From Bacillus sp. SLBN-46 (lineage in GTDB: Bacteria > Bacillota > Bacilli > Bacillales > Cytobacillaceae): a stretch of DNA of 64,000 bases. The translations under genes and the position numbers were made by a program. Of this stretch, positions 52,850 to 63,600 are shown in pieces. Each line of letters opens with the position of its first letter. Within the stretch, counting starts at the first letter, position 1. The stretch covers positions 2,983,001 to 3,047,000 of the forward strand of contig NZ_JAVIZM010000001.1 of the NCBI RefSeq assembly GCF_031453555.1. The letters are read 5' to 3'. The notes under the pieces were generated by a model that worked only from the letters and a program-made list of their open reading frames with translations, did not search any database and had not been told where the DNA came from.

Positions 52850-53790
52850 ATACCTCCATCTACTCTAATTTGTTCTGCACGCGCCATCCAATGCGCTTCT
52901 TTTTCTAAGTTAAACAGGTGACGATTGATTTCACTTTCCTTAGCAACATCGTGTAAAACTGAGTAATTTCCTTCTCCACGATGTTCAGTCCATTTTAATT
53001 CCGCTAAAGGAGAATCCATTACCTGTCCTATATGATGTAATTCAATGGGTTGACTGTCCACTAAAGGAGCATAGCCTTCTTCCATGCGTTCTAAATTGGT
53101 TCTCCCAAATTGATCTTTCACTTCATAATTAATGTCTGTTCGGATTAATGCTTCACGATTATTGAAAGTTGCTTTCTTTAATTTGGCTCCCTCATAAATA
53201 TTGATTTCTTCTGGACTGGCACCTTTTAAAGCCTCATCTAAAGGCTTAAATCTTTTCCCTTCGTTAAGAATTAGTTCCTTTGACTCAAGTGTAACAGCTT
53301 CCGTTTTTACAGCTACTACTTCAGTGCCTTCTTTAACCGCTTTCTTACCTATCGCTTCTACACCTTCATTAACAGTTTTTTCTGCAACAGCTTCATTTCC
53401 TTCCTTAATTGCTTCTTTAGCAACAGCCTCTGTTCCTTCTCTCATAGCTGTTTTCACCGCAGTCTTTCCAACTTCTGTTCCTGCCTTCACACCAACAGCT
53501 GCGCCAGTTGCTAAGCCAGCAGTCGCAACCGTTATACCTATCATTGCAACATCAATACCACCCGCTATAGCAAAAGCTTTCCAATCTCCTTCGCGGACTG
53601 CATTGTATTCAGAAACACCAGGAACCATTTCCGCCACAAACTTCGTTGCATCTCCGAACTTTCCATCCTTAGGAGAAATTTTAGACACATAATTCTTATG
53701 GAAGTTTTCCATAGATTTATGTGCTACTTCTCCAACATTTTTAACGCCATCACCAACAGCGTCAAGATTTTTACTAAAGTCAATTCCCAT
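52846..53790 (-). CDS. LHH/HNH-type nuclease toxin
   Basis: A 314-residue protein. The N-terminal half has a hydrophobic Gly/Ala stretch (AFAIAGGIDVAMIGITVATA, about 72-91) and Glu/Ala/Lys repeats (KEGNEAVAEKTVNEGVEAIG). The C-terminus has the LHH motif (QPIELHHIGQVMDSPLAELKW, about 246-266) and EHRGEGNYSVLHD, typical of HNH/Endo VII-fold toxins of polymorphic systems. No WXG or LXG leader is present. It is preceded by an ATPase gene whose end overlaps its start. Confidence 0.8.
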   Translation of the reverse strand: MGIDFSKNLDAVGDGVKNVGEVAHKSMENFHKNYVSKISPKDGKFGDATKFVAEMVPGVSEYNAVREGDWKAFAIAGGIDVAMIGITVATAGLATGAAVGVKAGTEVGKTAVKTAMREGTEAVAKEAIKEGNEAVAEKTVNEGVEAIGKKAVKEGTEVVAVKTEAVTLESKELILNEGKRFKPLDEALKGASPEEINIYEGAKLKKATFNNREALIRTDINYEVKDQFGRTNLERMEEGYAPLVDSQPIELHHIGQVMDSPLAELKWTEHRGEGNYSVLHDVAKESEINRHLFNLEKEAHWMARAEQIRVDGGI

Positions 53791-56779
53791 CATTCGCTCC
53801 CTCCATCGTTAACACACTACAAATTTCATCAATTTGTTCTTTCATAAGTCCTGTAGTTTTCTTTTGAACGAATGCTCTCAATGTACTTGGATTGCCTGAC
53901 TCTACAAAGCCCTCAAATGTCGTTTTGGACAATGAAAGAATGTCGAATAACAGATTTTGCAGCGTAGGGATTGAGCTTACATCCCAGATAATATGACCTT
54001 GATGGTTCGTATATGTTGCAATCATAATACTTAAAAGTTTTCTATATTCACGAGAAACTTCCAAACTATTCAAAGCACTACTAAGTTCGTCATGTTTGAT
54101 TTGGTCATGTGGCAACCACGGTTCCATGATTGCTCTAATTATTTCCGTTCGAGACTCACGAATCGGCTTAATTGCAGTAGGATTATTATTGATATATGGA
54201 CTCTCTTTGACATTAGCTTTATCAACCATCGTAAGAACCGGACTGATCCAGTCATTTTGATAAACGACAGCCACACCACTGGGCAATTTAGCAATTTCAT
54301 TAACTTGATCAGGCGTTAATCCCATAGAGCGTCCTACTGCTTCACGATCGTTTGCTTCAGGTGTACGCAAAACAATCTTGGTATTCGTATTCTTAATTGC
54401 AGCGATATCTACTGATGAAGGTGATTGGTCAACAATGATGAAACCTTCACCATAAGTACGAATCTCTGCAATAGTGTTAGTCAACATTTCAACTGACTTA
54501 CCAATTAAATCAGACTCTCCACCAGCCGTTGTGTTCTTCAAAAGATTATGCGCTTCTTCAAGTACAGTGACGTGTCTAAGCCCAACATTATTTTCAGACT
54601 TCTGATCAACCCTATATTCATTTAAAATATAAACCATAAGCCCCATGATGAGCGCCTTAGTTTCACTAGATTTAACACGGCTAATATCTAAGATACAATT
54701 CTCATCAAAAAGTTTTTCATATGGGGTTTGTTCACTTGTAAAGATGAATTTGTTCAATCCAACTGTAAGAGACTTGACTCGAGTAATTAAAGGGCCAGTG
54801 TAGTTACCTTTGACCTCCGCAGAATACTCAGTTTCATCTATTAATTTTTCAAGTTGTTCCGCAAGAATTTCAAAGTCAGGGTATTCAACTTCATCAACTT
54901 CAAAAGTTGAAGACCCCAAATCCCAACCAACTTCTTCATATGATTTCAAAATTGCTTCTTTGAAAAACGCTGGCATTGCATCATACATTGGCCAACATAC
55001 ACTGAATATTTCAACTAAACCATCTACGTGTTCTAGTACGTGAATTGATTCTGGAAACTTAAATGGGTTTAAGTTAATCAAAGGTGCGATATTTGGATTT
55101 GTAGAGTAAACATTTACATCATCCCAATTTCCAAATACATCCTTATATTCCCCTTTGGCAGGTTCAACAACTAGGAATGGAATCTCGTCATGGTGTAATT
55201 CATTGAGCAATTGATAAACAGTGTTACTCTTACCCGATCCAGTTGAACCAGTAATTAAGGTATGCATATTTAAACTCTTATTATCAAGTTCAACTGTTTT
55301 GTCAGTGATTTGTCCTAAATCAAACACTTTACCTAACGTGATGCGTTCTTTAGGATTATCACTAGACTTCTTCGGAAACAATTGATACGAGTTAACCTCT
55401 TTACCAAATTCAGCATGTTCAATTACAGGCATTCCGGGCACTGTATTTCGAGGCAGACCCAAGTGAAGTCCAAGTTCTTTACCACTAACAGCTGTTGACG
55501 CATTAGTTAACACATTCCCACCATATACAAATTGTGGATGAACAAATCGTGACAAGTATTGAGTCAAGTCCCCAAAGTTATTGAAGTTACTGCGCCAAGA
55601 GTTGATAGCAGACACTTCACGCCCAGAGTTTTCACCGTTCATTAACGAGCGATAGTTGCTTGCAGCAATCTCGGCAGCAGACATATCATCGGAAATAAAG
55701 TATCCCGCAATATTCCACATCCCATAACTATCAAACTCATTTGTTCTTTTAAGCTGACTATCGATAAGTTGTAGCATATCCGTGATGGCTTTATTCTCTG
55801 CCGTTTTTGTAACCGAACTTGAAGATGATTCAGTAACTTGAACATTTGGTGCAAGTGATTGGAATAGTCCACCTAATGTTCCACCAATTTGACCACCAAG
55901 CATAATTCCTACTGGGTTAGCAATACCACCAACTGCTGCACCAACTACTGCACCAATGACTCCCGTAGTCGTTCCAGCAATCATTGCCGCCTTTTGTTTA
56001 CCATTCATCTCAAAGAATGATTTGCTCTTTGACTCAGAATTTGAAATACTGTCATTTAACTGTACTTTTTGTAATGGAGATAATTCCGTATAAAGTCTTT
56101 GATAGCTTTTTCTCACCCTTTGAATTTCATCAGAAGATGAATTCTGAGCAACAATTATCCCTGTAAATTGACGACCGTGCATCGCTAGAGCAAGTTTTTC
56201 TAACCCTTGAACAAACTGTTCATTTCCTTGTTCCTTATCATTTTTATTGTTACCGACAACACTAACTGAGGCTACATTATGTTGCTTAGCTATTCTAGTT
56301 GATAATGCTGCAATTTTAGAACGATCTTCATTTTCGATTTTCACACCAGGAAAATGCCCCACAAGTGTATTTTTTAAGGTATCTCCTAATGTTACTGTCG
56401 AACGATTATCGCCATTAGACCGGACTCCTAGATAAAAATCCGTTTGCTTACCATTAGAGTCAATCACCACAAACACTGATGATTTATAGGTTTGAAGCGT
56501 ATTAAAAACTGTGGTAAATTTATCGGTTACTGGCTCACCTTTTTGATAAACCATCTCTGTGATTTTAAATAGTCGAACATTATTAATGAAATCCTCTTCA
56601 AGCGCTGGCAATCCCAAATTCTTAAATGGAGCAATCTCCATCTCCGTCAAACGAGAAAGTTCTCTTCGACGAATCGTTTCATCAATGATATCTAACTTGA
56701 CATCTAGCTGTTCTGCCGGAGATAAATCTTGGTAAACAAGTTCTCCACCTTGTGTTTGCATTAATTCATTATTTATCAT
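53780..56779 (-). CDS. HerA/VirB4-like ATPase with Gly-rich membrane segment
   Basis: A protein of about 999 residues. A Walker A GSTGSGKSN lies near residue 510, a Walker B-like VTVLEEAHNLL near 738, and an arginine-finger-like KIVLRTPEANDREAVGR follows, typical of HerA/FtsK DUF87 ATPases. Near residues 265-310 a glycine zipper (MIAGTTTGVIGAVVGAAVGG) suggests membrane insertion. It ends in a helical C-terminal domain. It may pump DNA or a toxin protein. Start at ATG 56779 behind GAGAGAGG; a four-base gap follows the upstream gene. Confidence 0.75.
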   Translation of the reverse strand: MINNELMQTQGGELVYQDLSPAEQLDVKLDIIDETIRRRELSRLTEMEIAPFKNLGLPALEEDFINNVRLFKITEMVYQKGEPVTDKFTTVFNTLQTYKSSVFVVIDSNGKQTDFYLGVRSNGDNRSTVTLGDTLKNTLVGHFPGVKIENEDRSKIAALSTRIAKQHNVASVSVVGNNKNDKEQGNEQFVQGLEKLALAMHGRQFTGIIVAQNSSSDEIQRVRKSYQRLYTELSPLQKVQLNDSISNSESKSKSFFEMNGKQKAAMIAGTTTGVIGAVVGAAVGGIANPVGIMLGGQIGGTLGGLFQSLAPNVQVTESSSSSVTKTAENKAITDMLQLIDSQLKRTNEFDSYGMWNIAGYFISDDMSAAEIAASNYRSLMNGENSGREVSAINSWRSNFNNFGDLTQYLSRFVHPQFVYGGNVLTNASTAVSGKELGLHLGLPRNTVPGMPVIEHAEFGKEVNSYQLFPKKSSDNPKERITLGKVFDLGQITDKTVELDNKSLNMHTLITGSTGSGKSNTVYQLLNELHHDEIPFLVVEPAKGEYKDVFGNWDDVNVYSTNPNIAPLINLNPFKFPESIHVLEHVDGLVEIFSVCWPMYDAMPAFFKEAILKSYEEVGWDLGSSTFEVDEVEYPDFEILAEQLEKLIDETEYSAEVKGNYTGPLITRVKSLTVGLNKFIFTSEQTPYEKLFDENCILDISRVKSSETKALIMGLMVYILNEYRVDQKSENNVGLRHVTVLEEAHNLLKNTTAGGESDLIGKSVEMLTNTIAEIRTYGEGFIIVDQSPSSVDIAAIKNTNTKIVLRTPEANDREAVGRSMGLTPDQVNEIAKLPSGVAVVYQNDWISPVLTMVDKANVKESPYINNNPTAIKPIRESRTEIIRAIMEPWLPHDQIKHDELSSALNSLEVSREYRKLLSIMIATYTNHQGHIIWDVSSIPTLQNLLFDILSLSKTTFEGFVESGNPSTLRAFVQKKTTGLMKEQIDEICSVLTMEGANDGN

Positions 56780-56783
56780 CAAC

Positions 56784-58457
56784 TTATCCTCTCTCAATTA
56801 TTTTCAACTGATCATCAAATTCCGCCAACCAATCATTATCTTTTTGTAATTTACGTTCTTCATCAGAGAGTCGATCCGTTATCTCTTCTTTTTGTGATGT
56901 TTTTTCAGTAATCAATTTTTCAAGGTGTTCATGATAATCTTCAGCAACATCATCATAGAAAAATTTCAAGGCTTCTGAAACTGCGTCTATAATTTCTTCT
57001 GCTTTAGGAATAGTAATTTCACTAGCTTTATCACGCCATTTACTAATCGAATAAGTAATTTCAGGCACTAACGGTCTTGGTTCCACTTGTTTTTCAAACC
57101 ATTTCTTTGCCAAACCTAACAAATCTGCTGGTTGTTCTACCATTCGTTCTTCCCTAAAAGATAAGAATTCATTTGTTAAATCATTAATATAATACCTAGA
57201 GAAATTAAAAACATTTTTTACCGATGATTTATAACCATCGTTTGCATCTGCAAAATAATATAACTTAGAAAACGATCTAAAAATTTCATCCTTTTCAGAT
57301 TTGAATATAGCATTTACTTCAGTGATAAAGGTTTCAAAATAGATAGATAATTCCCCTGAATATTCTCTTGCTGCATTTGTAGCTTCTACGTCATTATTAT
57401 ATTTATTTTTCTTTTTTCGCCAGTTTTGAATCTTATCGTAAAGTGTAATTTTTGCCGCAGTTAACGTTGATGGAATTTCCAAATTATCTCTTTGGATGAA
57501 GCTTTCGTTGACATACTTTAATTTTTGAATTGATTCTTCCAATGAATCAATTTTTTTGCGCACATCGGCATTTTGAATTCTTGACTCTTCATTTTCCGCT
57601 TCAAGAATTTTTGAAAGTGAATCAAACTCTTTCCTAAAGACCTTTATTGACTTCATTACATAGTCTGCAATTGGATAAATACCTAAGAAATCGCTTACCA
57701 TTTTATCATTCACAGCAGAAACAATTTGAGGGCGCGCTATTCCTATATCTTGAATTATTCTCTCGATATGCGTCTTATTCAAATCGGGATGGATAAAGAA
57801 AAATATTTGTTTTTCATTAACGTCGTGTCTTGATTGAACAATCTCTAAGAAATTTAGAAATTCTGCTTTGGTGTTTTCATCAATATTAAAAAGAATCGGT
57901 GTGTTGGTTAAATCCTTAGGTAACTCATTAATAGTATTTGCATTTTCTAAAGTAAGATCTAAGCCATCAAATACAGAAGTATCTATATTTGACGCTTGAA
58001 TTAACAAATATGAAAATGGTTCATCGAATAATTCAGAATTCTCAAATCTAAAACTTGCATTATCAAATTTTCGATTTGGCGTTGCGTTCAGCCATGTTAA
58101 TAAATCATCAATCTCTTTGCTTTTTGTACGTGAATCTTCTAATTCATTCTTAAAGAAAATTCTCACATCAGCAGGGGCTGTTTCGCCGCTAGCTTTTGTT
58201 TCGGGCTTGGTGTTAACCCCTGAATCTAAAAATGCTTGTTCCAATTCCTCAAAATCTGCTTTTGTCCCAGAAAAATCTAGATCAAAATCGTAACCATTCA
58301 TCTCATTATAAAAAACAGCAGGAATTTCTGTAATCCAAGCATGCAATTTCCCTTCTTGGTATTTCTCAACAAGACTATTTATTTTTGGTTCTTGCCCATT
58401 AAATTTAACTTTAGTTTCAAGCAAATATGGGTTATAGCTCAATTCTGCTTTGACCAT
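56784..58457 (-). CDS. Partner protein of the HerA-like ATPase
   Basis: A 557-residue protein with no membrane helix. The N-terminal 80 residues are beta-rich (ELSYNPYLLETKVKFNG). A Rossmann-like segment follows, then long coiled-coil regions (about 270-330 and 520-557). No family recognised. It opens the four-gene operon and likely recognises a target or regulates the ATPase. Start at ATG 58457 behind AGGAGAG. Confidence 0.6.
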   Translation of the reverse strand: MVKAELSYNPYLLETKVKFNGQEPKINSLVEKYQEGKLHAWITEIPAVFYNEMNGYDFDLDFSGTKADFEELEQAFLDSGVNTKPETKASGETAPADVRIFFKNELEDSRTKSKEIDDLLTWLNATPNRKFDNASFRFENSELFDEPFSYLLIQASNIDTSVFDGLDLTLENANTINELPKDLTNTPILFNIDENTKAEFLNFLEIVQSRHDVNEKQIFFFIHPDLNKTHIERIIQDIGIARPQIVSAVNDKMVSDFLGIYPIADYVMKSIKVFRKEFDSLSKILEAENEESRIQNADVRKKIDSLEESIQKLKYVNESFIQRDNLEIPSTLTAAKITLYDKIQNWRKKKNKYNNDVEATNAAREYSGELSIYFETFITEVNAIFKSEKDEIFRSFSKLYYFADANDGYKSSVKNVFNFSRYYINDLTNEFLSFREERMVEQPADLLGLAKKWFEKQVEPRPLVPEITYSISKWRDKASEITIPKAEEIIDAVSEALKFFYDDVAEDYHEHLEKLITEKTSQKEEITDRLSDEERKLQKDNDWLAEFDDQLKIIERG

Positions 58458-58683
58458 TACTTTCTCTCCTGACAAAGTTTATTCACTTAATGACGTATTA
58501 TCTTAATCATAACATCTGAACTATACCTTTTTCAGCCCAAAAATGAGCATTTCAAGCCTCCAAAACCAGAAACTCAAAACGCCCATAAATCCTTTAACAC
58601 CAATACTTCGCATGTTATTTCTTCCTCGTCAGCCATGCTACACTTTCCACATGTGCATAGTGTATATGGCAAAACATTACAAC
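58458..58683. other. Gene-free stretch upstream of the operon
   Basis: About 225 bases. It should contain the operon's promoter, but no strong sigma-A hexamers stand out. No hairpin seen. Confidence 0.3.
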
Positions 58684-58929
58684 CTACTCTAAATCTTCTA
58701 TTAACTTATATTTTCCTCTTCCCACTCTTTCTAAGACCTGAACCCACTCTGGTAAAGTCGATGAATGGTTACCACCCAATTCAATAGGTACCATATCAGC
58801 CATCGTTGTCGAAAGATCTTTCCATCTGGGACCATATCGATCTTCAATCCATGTTCGTACTTCACTAATCTCTCTTTCCCCACCTATGGCTTTTAACGCT
58901 TCAATAATAGCTTCGCTTTGCGTTGTCAT
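58684..58929 (-). CDS. Small winged-helix-like protein
   Basis: An 81-residue protein: SEAIIEALKAIGGEREISEVRTWIEDRYGPRWKDLSTTMADM looks like a DNA-binding winged helix of the type found at the ends of restriction proteins, then GKYKLIEDLE. ATG with a weak site. It may be a detached specificity or regulatory domain in the defence island. Confidence 0.5.
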   Translation of the reverse strand: MTTQSEAIIEALKAIGGEREISEVRTWIEDRYGPRWKDLSTTMADMVPIELGGNHSSTLPEWVQVLERVGRGKYKLIEDLE

Positions 58930-58996
58930 TTTGGCACCATCTCTTTCTTTTATACTTTATGGTTCATGAGATAAAATAAAAAAATAAATTAAAAAG

Positions 58997-59413
58997 CTAC
59001 AAATACTCTTTTGTAATTGCCTGCCAAATTTTCAGACCACGTTCATAATCTAACTGTACCAAGGTAGGTGCTAAAACGATTTGGCTGCCTACAATATCAT
59101 TAATCGTAGTAGATGAGACTGGTTTACTTAATCTTTCAAACCTATTGAGGTTCATATAATACTCCTCGTCTTCATGCAAGCCATCCTTATCAAGATAGTC
59201 GGCAATTTCCACAACTCCAGAAGCTATTCCTCTTGCAATTATCCCCTTCTTATTTCTGTATAAAAAAACTAAATCATTTGGTTGAATATGTTGAATTTTC
59301 TCTTTCCATGGAGAATAATAGGCTGAACACTTTTCGTTCTGCAGCATGTCCCTTTCAGTTTCCCCACCAGGTCGGTTGGCCCGGTTAGTATTTATAATGT
59401 AAGCTCTTCTCAA
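58997..59413 (-). CDS. EVE/PUA-like domain protein
   Basis: A 138-residue protein. AYIINTNRANRPGGE... then DLVFLYRNKKGIIARGIASGVV (about 49-70) is the EVE-type beta-barrel that reads modified bases. EVE proteins often partner modification-dependent restriction systems. TTG 59413 is preferred as start. It lies between the winged-helix-like gene and the RHH-like gene on the same strand. Confidence 0.65.
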   Translation of the reverse strand: MRRAYIINTNRANRPGGETERDMLQNEKCSAYYSPWKEKIQHIQPNDLVFLYRNKKGIIARGIASGVVEIADYLDKDGLHEDEEYYMNLNRFERLSKPVSSTTINDIVGSQIVLAPTLVQLDYERGLKIWQAITKEYL

Positions 59414-59481
59414 AAATTTCACTTCCCTTTCTTAATTTACATTTTGGAATTTACAAGTCTAACCAAAGCCTAATATTTTAA

Positions 59482-60096
59482 CTACATTGTCTCTTTTAAT
59501 CTTCTAATAATATCCTCTTTTGCTTTCAATTTACCGTACCCAAGTGAATTATAATATTTAATATGTTTCTCAGTAGATTCTATTGCTAATTGAAAGGTTT
59601 TTTCCCCATAATCTTTTCTAATATTCTCTAAAAAATATGACGTTCCTAAGTTGCTCATCGTTCTATGATATTCCTTACCTTCCATCATGGCTAAGAAGCA
59701 AGTAATATAATCTTGTGCAGACCCTGGATTCATACCAGTTTCTTTAGAAATCAGTAATTTACCTTCCTGACGAGTCAATTTTCCAATATAAACTTTTTTT
59801 GCATATTCATATGTAATTTTAACCATTTCATTTGTAATCTTTGTATTCGTATTGTCATTTCCTACTGAGGAACTTTGATTACCATTATTACTAAATTGAC
59901 TAGAGTTAGAACTTACTGGAGATTTATAGCTAACATTTTTTGTTGCTTCAGAAAAACTCTCTAAAACATATTGCTTCATTAGATTTTTCAGCACATCGAT
60001 GGATTTATCCTTATTCAACTTTGCAGCTAGTACAAATTTTTCTGCCAACTCTCTATCTACATTAAATTTAACTTGTACCTTATTGTTACCTTCCAT
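59482..60096 (-). CDS. Protein with a McrA-type N-terminal-like domain
   Basis: A 204-residue protein. The N-terminal 45 residues (VQVKFNVDRELAEKFVLAAKLN) look like a ribbon-helix-helix DNA-binding unit; a Ser/Asn linker follows. The C-terminal 115 residues (SAQDYITCFLAMMEGKEYHRT... and HIKYYNSLG) resemble the helical domain found ahead of HNH nucleases of the McrA type, but no HNH is present here. Start at ATG 60096 behind GAGGAGGG. Confidence 0.55.
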   Translation of the reverse strand: MEGNNKVQVKFNVDRELAEKFVLAAKLNKDKSIDVLKNLMKQYVLESFSEATKNVSYKSPVSSNSSQFSNNGNQSSSVGNDNTNTKITNEMVKITYEYAKKVYIGKLTRQEGKLLISKETGMNPGSAQDYITCFLAMMEGKEYHRTMSNLGTSYFLENIRKDYGEKTFQLAIESTEKHIKYYNSLGYGKLKAKEDIIRRLKETM

Positions 60097-60109
60097 TTGC
60101 ACCCTCCTC

Positions 60110-60424
60110 TTAATTTTCAATTACAGATCTAATTTCATCCAACTTAATCTGACTTTCTTTATGCCGAATATAAAGGTGTTCAACTAAATCAGCAATTTCA
60201 TTAATAATCTCTGGCTGTTCTCTTTTCGTTACGGTAGTCATTTTTTTTAACCGTGAAGTAATCATTTTCTTAATGCCTAAAGCACTTTTTTCTCCTGCGT
60301 TATAGATAGTTTCGTAGATTTCCCAATATTCATATTGCGGATAGTCTTCTTCGTTTATTTTTTTAATTTGTTTCCCTTCTCTTGCCAACTGAACCATTCG
60401 GTTAACATCTCTTTCATCAATCAT
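60110..60424 (-). CDS. Hypothetical charged protein
   Basis: A 104-residue charged helical protein (VNRMVQLAREGKQIKKINEED, ... SRLKKMTTVTKREQPEI). No family recognised. Start at ATG 60424 behind GGAG. It is 13 bases ahead of the next gene on the same strand, so probably cotranscribed with the McrA-N-like and EVE-like genes. Confidence 0.5.
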   Translation of the reverse strand: MIDERDVNRMVQLAREGKQIKKINEEDYPQYEYWEIYETIYNAGEKSALGIKKMITSRLKKMTTVTKREQPEIINEIADLVEHLYIRHKESQIKLDEIRSVIEN

Positions 60425-60591
60425 TATCTTCACTCCATTTTTTGTTTTTGGGTAAAATATCCTAAATTAATATTTTATGTAAATCCATTATATTACTAAA
60501 GTAGGTTACTAGTCAGACATTTTTTTACATAATTCCGCAAAGATAACAACAAAATATTGTAGTTTATATCCCTCTTTTAAAAACAAAGAAA

Positions 60592-60622
60592 AACTGCCAG
60601 TATCCATAAGATACTGACAGTT
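60592..60622 (-). terminator. Terminator of the helicase-nuclease gene
   Basis: AACTG.CAGTATC and GATACTG.CAGTT form a stem of about 12 bp with CATAA loop, directly after the stop codon. Confidence 0.8.
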
Positions 60623-60629
60623 CAAAATT

Positions 60630-63600
60630 TCACTTCGCAACCTTCTCCCTAACCCCTTCACTCCTCAACAATTCCTTCACCTTCTGGTCAATCCTCTCAA
60701 TCTCAGCCGATGAATTCTTCCACCAGTTTCGACTCCAGATACGTTCGATTGTCCAGCCTCTACTTTCAAGGAACCGTTGACGATAGACATCTCTTTCCTT
60801 TGCATTAGCAGAGCTATGATACATGGCTCCATCACATTCAATTCCCAATATATATCGGGATGAATCATGAGGATGAACAATGGCCATGTCAATTCTGTAT
60901 CCTGACATCCCCACTTGTGTCGTAACATTATATCCGAGTTTTCTCAACTGATGATAAACCTGTTCTTCAAATGGAGAGTCAAAGTGCAATTCTTTATCTT
61001 GCACATGTGTATTTACATTTTCATTCACTTCTTGCACTACTGCGTTTATCTGTTCAACCTGTGAATTGGAAACAGCTCTGACATATTTTAAATAGGCCCT
61101 TAGTAATTTCGGTCCCAGCTGAGAAGTATTAGCAACATTTAATTCTTCTGGTTCAATACTAGAAACAACCGTGATTCCTTCTTTTGCCCGTGTGACGGCA
61201 ACGTTTAGGCGGTTCTCTCCACCTTTTTGATTCAGCATCCCAAATCGGTTATAAACCTTGCCTTCCTCATTTTTGGCATAGGCAATCGAGAAGAGAATTA
61301 TATCCCTTTCATCCCCTTGCACGTTTTCAATATTTTTCACGAAGACCCGTTCATCAAGATCTCTTGTTAACATCTGATTGTAAACCGAACTAAATTCTTC
61401 ATCTTCGCTAACTAGTGTATCAATCTGGTCCTGGATTTTGGATTGCTGCTTGGAGTTAAAAGTGATAATCCCCACTGTTTTACCTGGCTGATTAATTAAA
61501 ATATCTCTCAGAATTTTTACGACCTCAATCGCTTCAACTTCATTGGACTGATTAATCCATCTTCCATCAACCTTTTTCCACTTAATCGCAGGTGGGCTTT
61601 TAAATGGAACCACATTGGGTGCGATTTGTACATGGCCGTTATAGAAGGCATGATTGGAATAATTGATTAACTCTTCATATTTAGAACGATAGTGCCATTG
61701 AAGAAGCTTTTCAGAAAACCTTCTTTTTGCCAAGTTTAGCAAGCTTATGGAGTCATCTGTATCGTACTCTTCCTCTTCATCCTCGTCATTAACAAAAGAG
61801 GATTGGAACAGATTGGATGGTGGCAGCTGTTTTTCATCACCTGCAATGATTACTTGTTTGGCTCGGTAAACAGCTGGAATTCCACTTTCTACCGTACACT
61901 GGGACGCTTCATCAAAAATAACTAGATCAAATAATCCTTCTTGTAACGGAAAAATGGATGATACAATTTCAGGAGAAGCGAGCCATACAGGCATGATATC
62001 AACTAAACCATTCCCGGCAAATTCGTTTACAAGTCTTCTTAGTGGCCAAACCTGGCGCTTCTTGCCAACCTGATGCTTTAACTCTCTGATATTCCTAGCA
62101 TAAATGGTTTGAGCGTTGTCCACTTTTTTGGTTAGGTTATGAATTAAAAACTGTGTTCCAATCTTTCTTTTTTCCTCGATTAAACCTGCAAAAGATTCTC
62201 TAATTCTTGAAAATTCATTGGTTGAAATTTTCTGCACCTGTGGATTTCTCTTTTCCGTTTGATCAATCCAATGAACATAGACAGAGTTTTTTAATAAATC
62301 AACCCAGTAATCAGATAGAGTTAATTCGTTATTCACTGTTTTCTTTTGAAGAAGGAGAATGACCTTCTTCTCAAGCTCAGAACAGTTGTTCCAAAATACA
62401 TCCATTTGCTGAAGTTCTTCAAAATCACGATGAATGTATTCAACCATCTTATCTAGTTCATGTAACGGAATATCCCCTTCTGAAATTCTATTTTTCAGGC
62501 CGTTTACAAAAGAATCGTTAAGGAATTTCTTTAGCTTTTCAACTTCTTCCGCCATTTCTTTTGTCACTTTACCCAACTGATGCATGATCACTAAAGACTT
62601 CTTAATAGTAAGCCATTCGGATGAACTTGTTCCCTTGAATTTCCCACCCTCAAGCAATTCTTCTATGATCGTCTTCCCAGAGACAGAAGTCCACCACCAA
62701 AGTCTTAGGCCTTGTAAAGTTCTTTTTGTCCCATCTTCTAGGTCAGGGTAAATTTTATCCAACTTACTTTCGATCAGCCAAGTATATCCTGGTGTAATTT
62801 TTTCATGGTCAAGTGAGTCAATATATTCAACCGCTCGTTTCGCTTTATCAATCACATCATTGAGAACTTCGATGGCCTCGAGCTTTTCTTTCATAGTAAA
62901 ATTAGCAAAGGTTTTACGTTCTTTTAATGGAAAATCCTCATCACCAAAGCGATCAAACCATTCCGCATATGTGTAAGCTTTTTCAGAAATATCATCTAAA
63001 ACATCTTTATTTAACGCAGGTAAAACCTCATGCAAGTCAATAATTTGTGTGCTTTCTTCAACTGGTTTAGCCAATCCATATAAATCATATAATCGTAAAC
63101 CAAAGTCTTGATAGCTATACAAAGCACTCGCTATACTGTTCAATAACTCCTCTTGGGAGGATAACTTTTTAGATGTTGATGATAATTGATTGATGGCATT
63201 CTCAAAAGACACCTGATTTTGCTCGAGAACAGCGCCAACTTTTGCATAAAGCTTTTTCCTGTCATTCTTTTCATCATGGACAAGCGCCACGTGATTACTT
63301 AACCCTAATCCATCCAGACGTTGGTAAACGACATCAAGTGCTGCACGCTTTTGACACACAACCAGTACTTTCTTTTGTTGTTGGAGAGCATCAGTAATAA
63401 GATTTACAATGACTTGAGATTTACCAGTTCCAGGAGGTCCATGAACAACGAGCCCTTTTTTATAACGTGCTTCTTTTATAATTTCTTCTTGAGACCCATC
63501 CGCTTGTAATAGATTTAATATTTCCGGATCATTAGAATGTTTACCCAGTCCGGTTTCTAGTAGCTCTCCATCACTCTCAATTTCATTATCTTGTGGCTCA

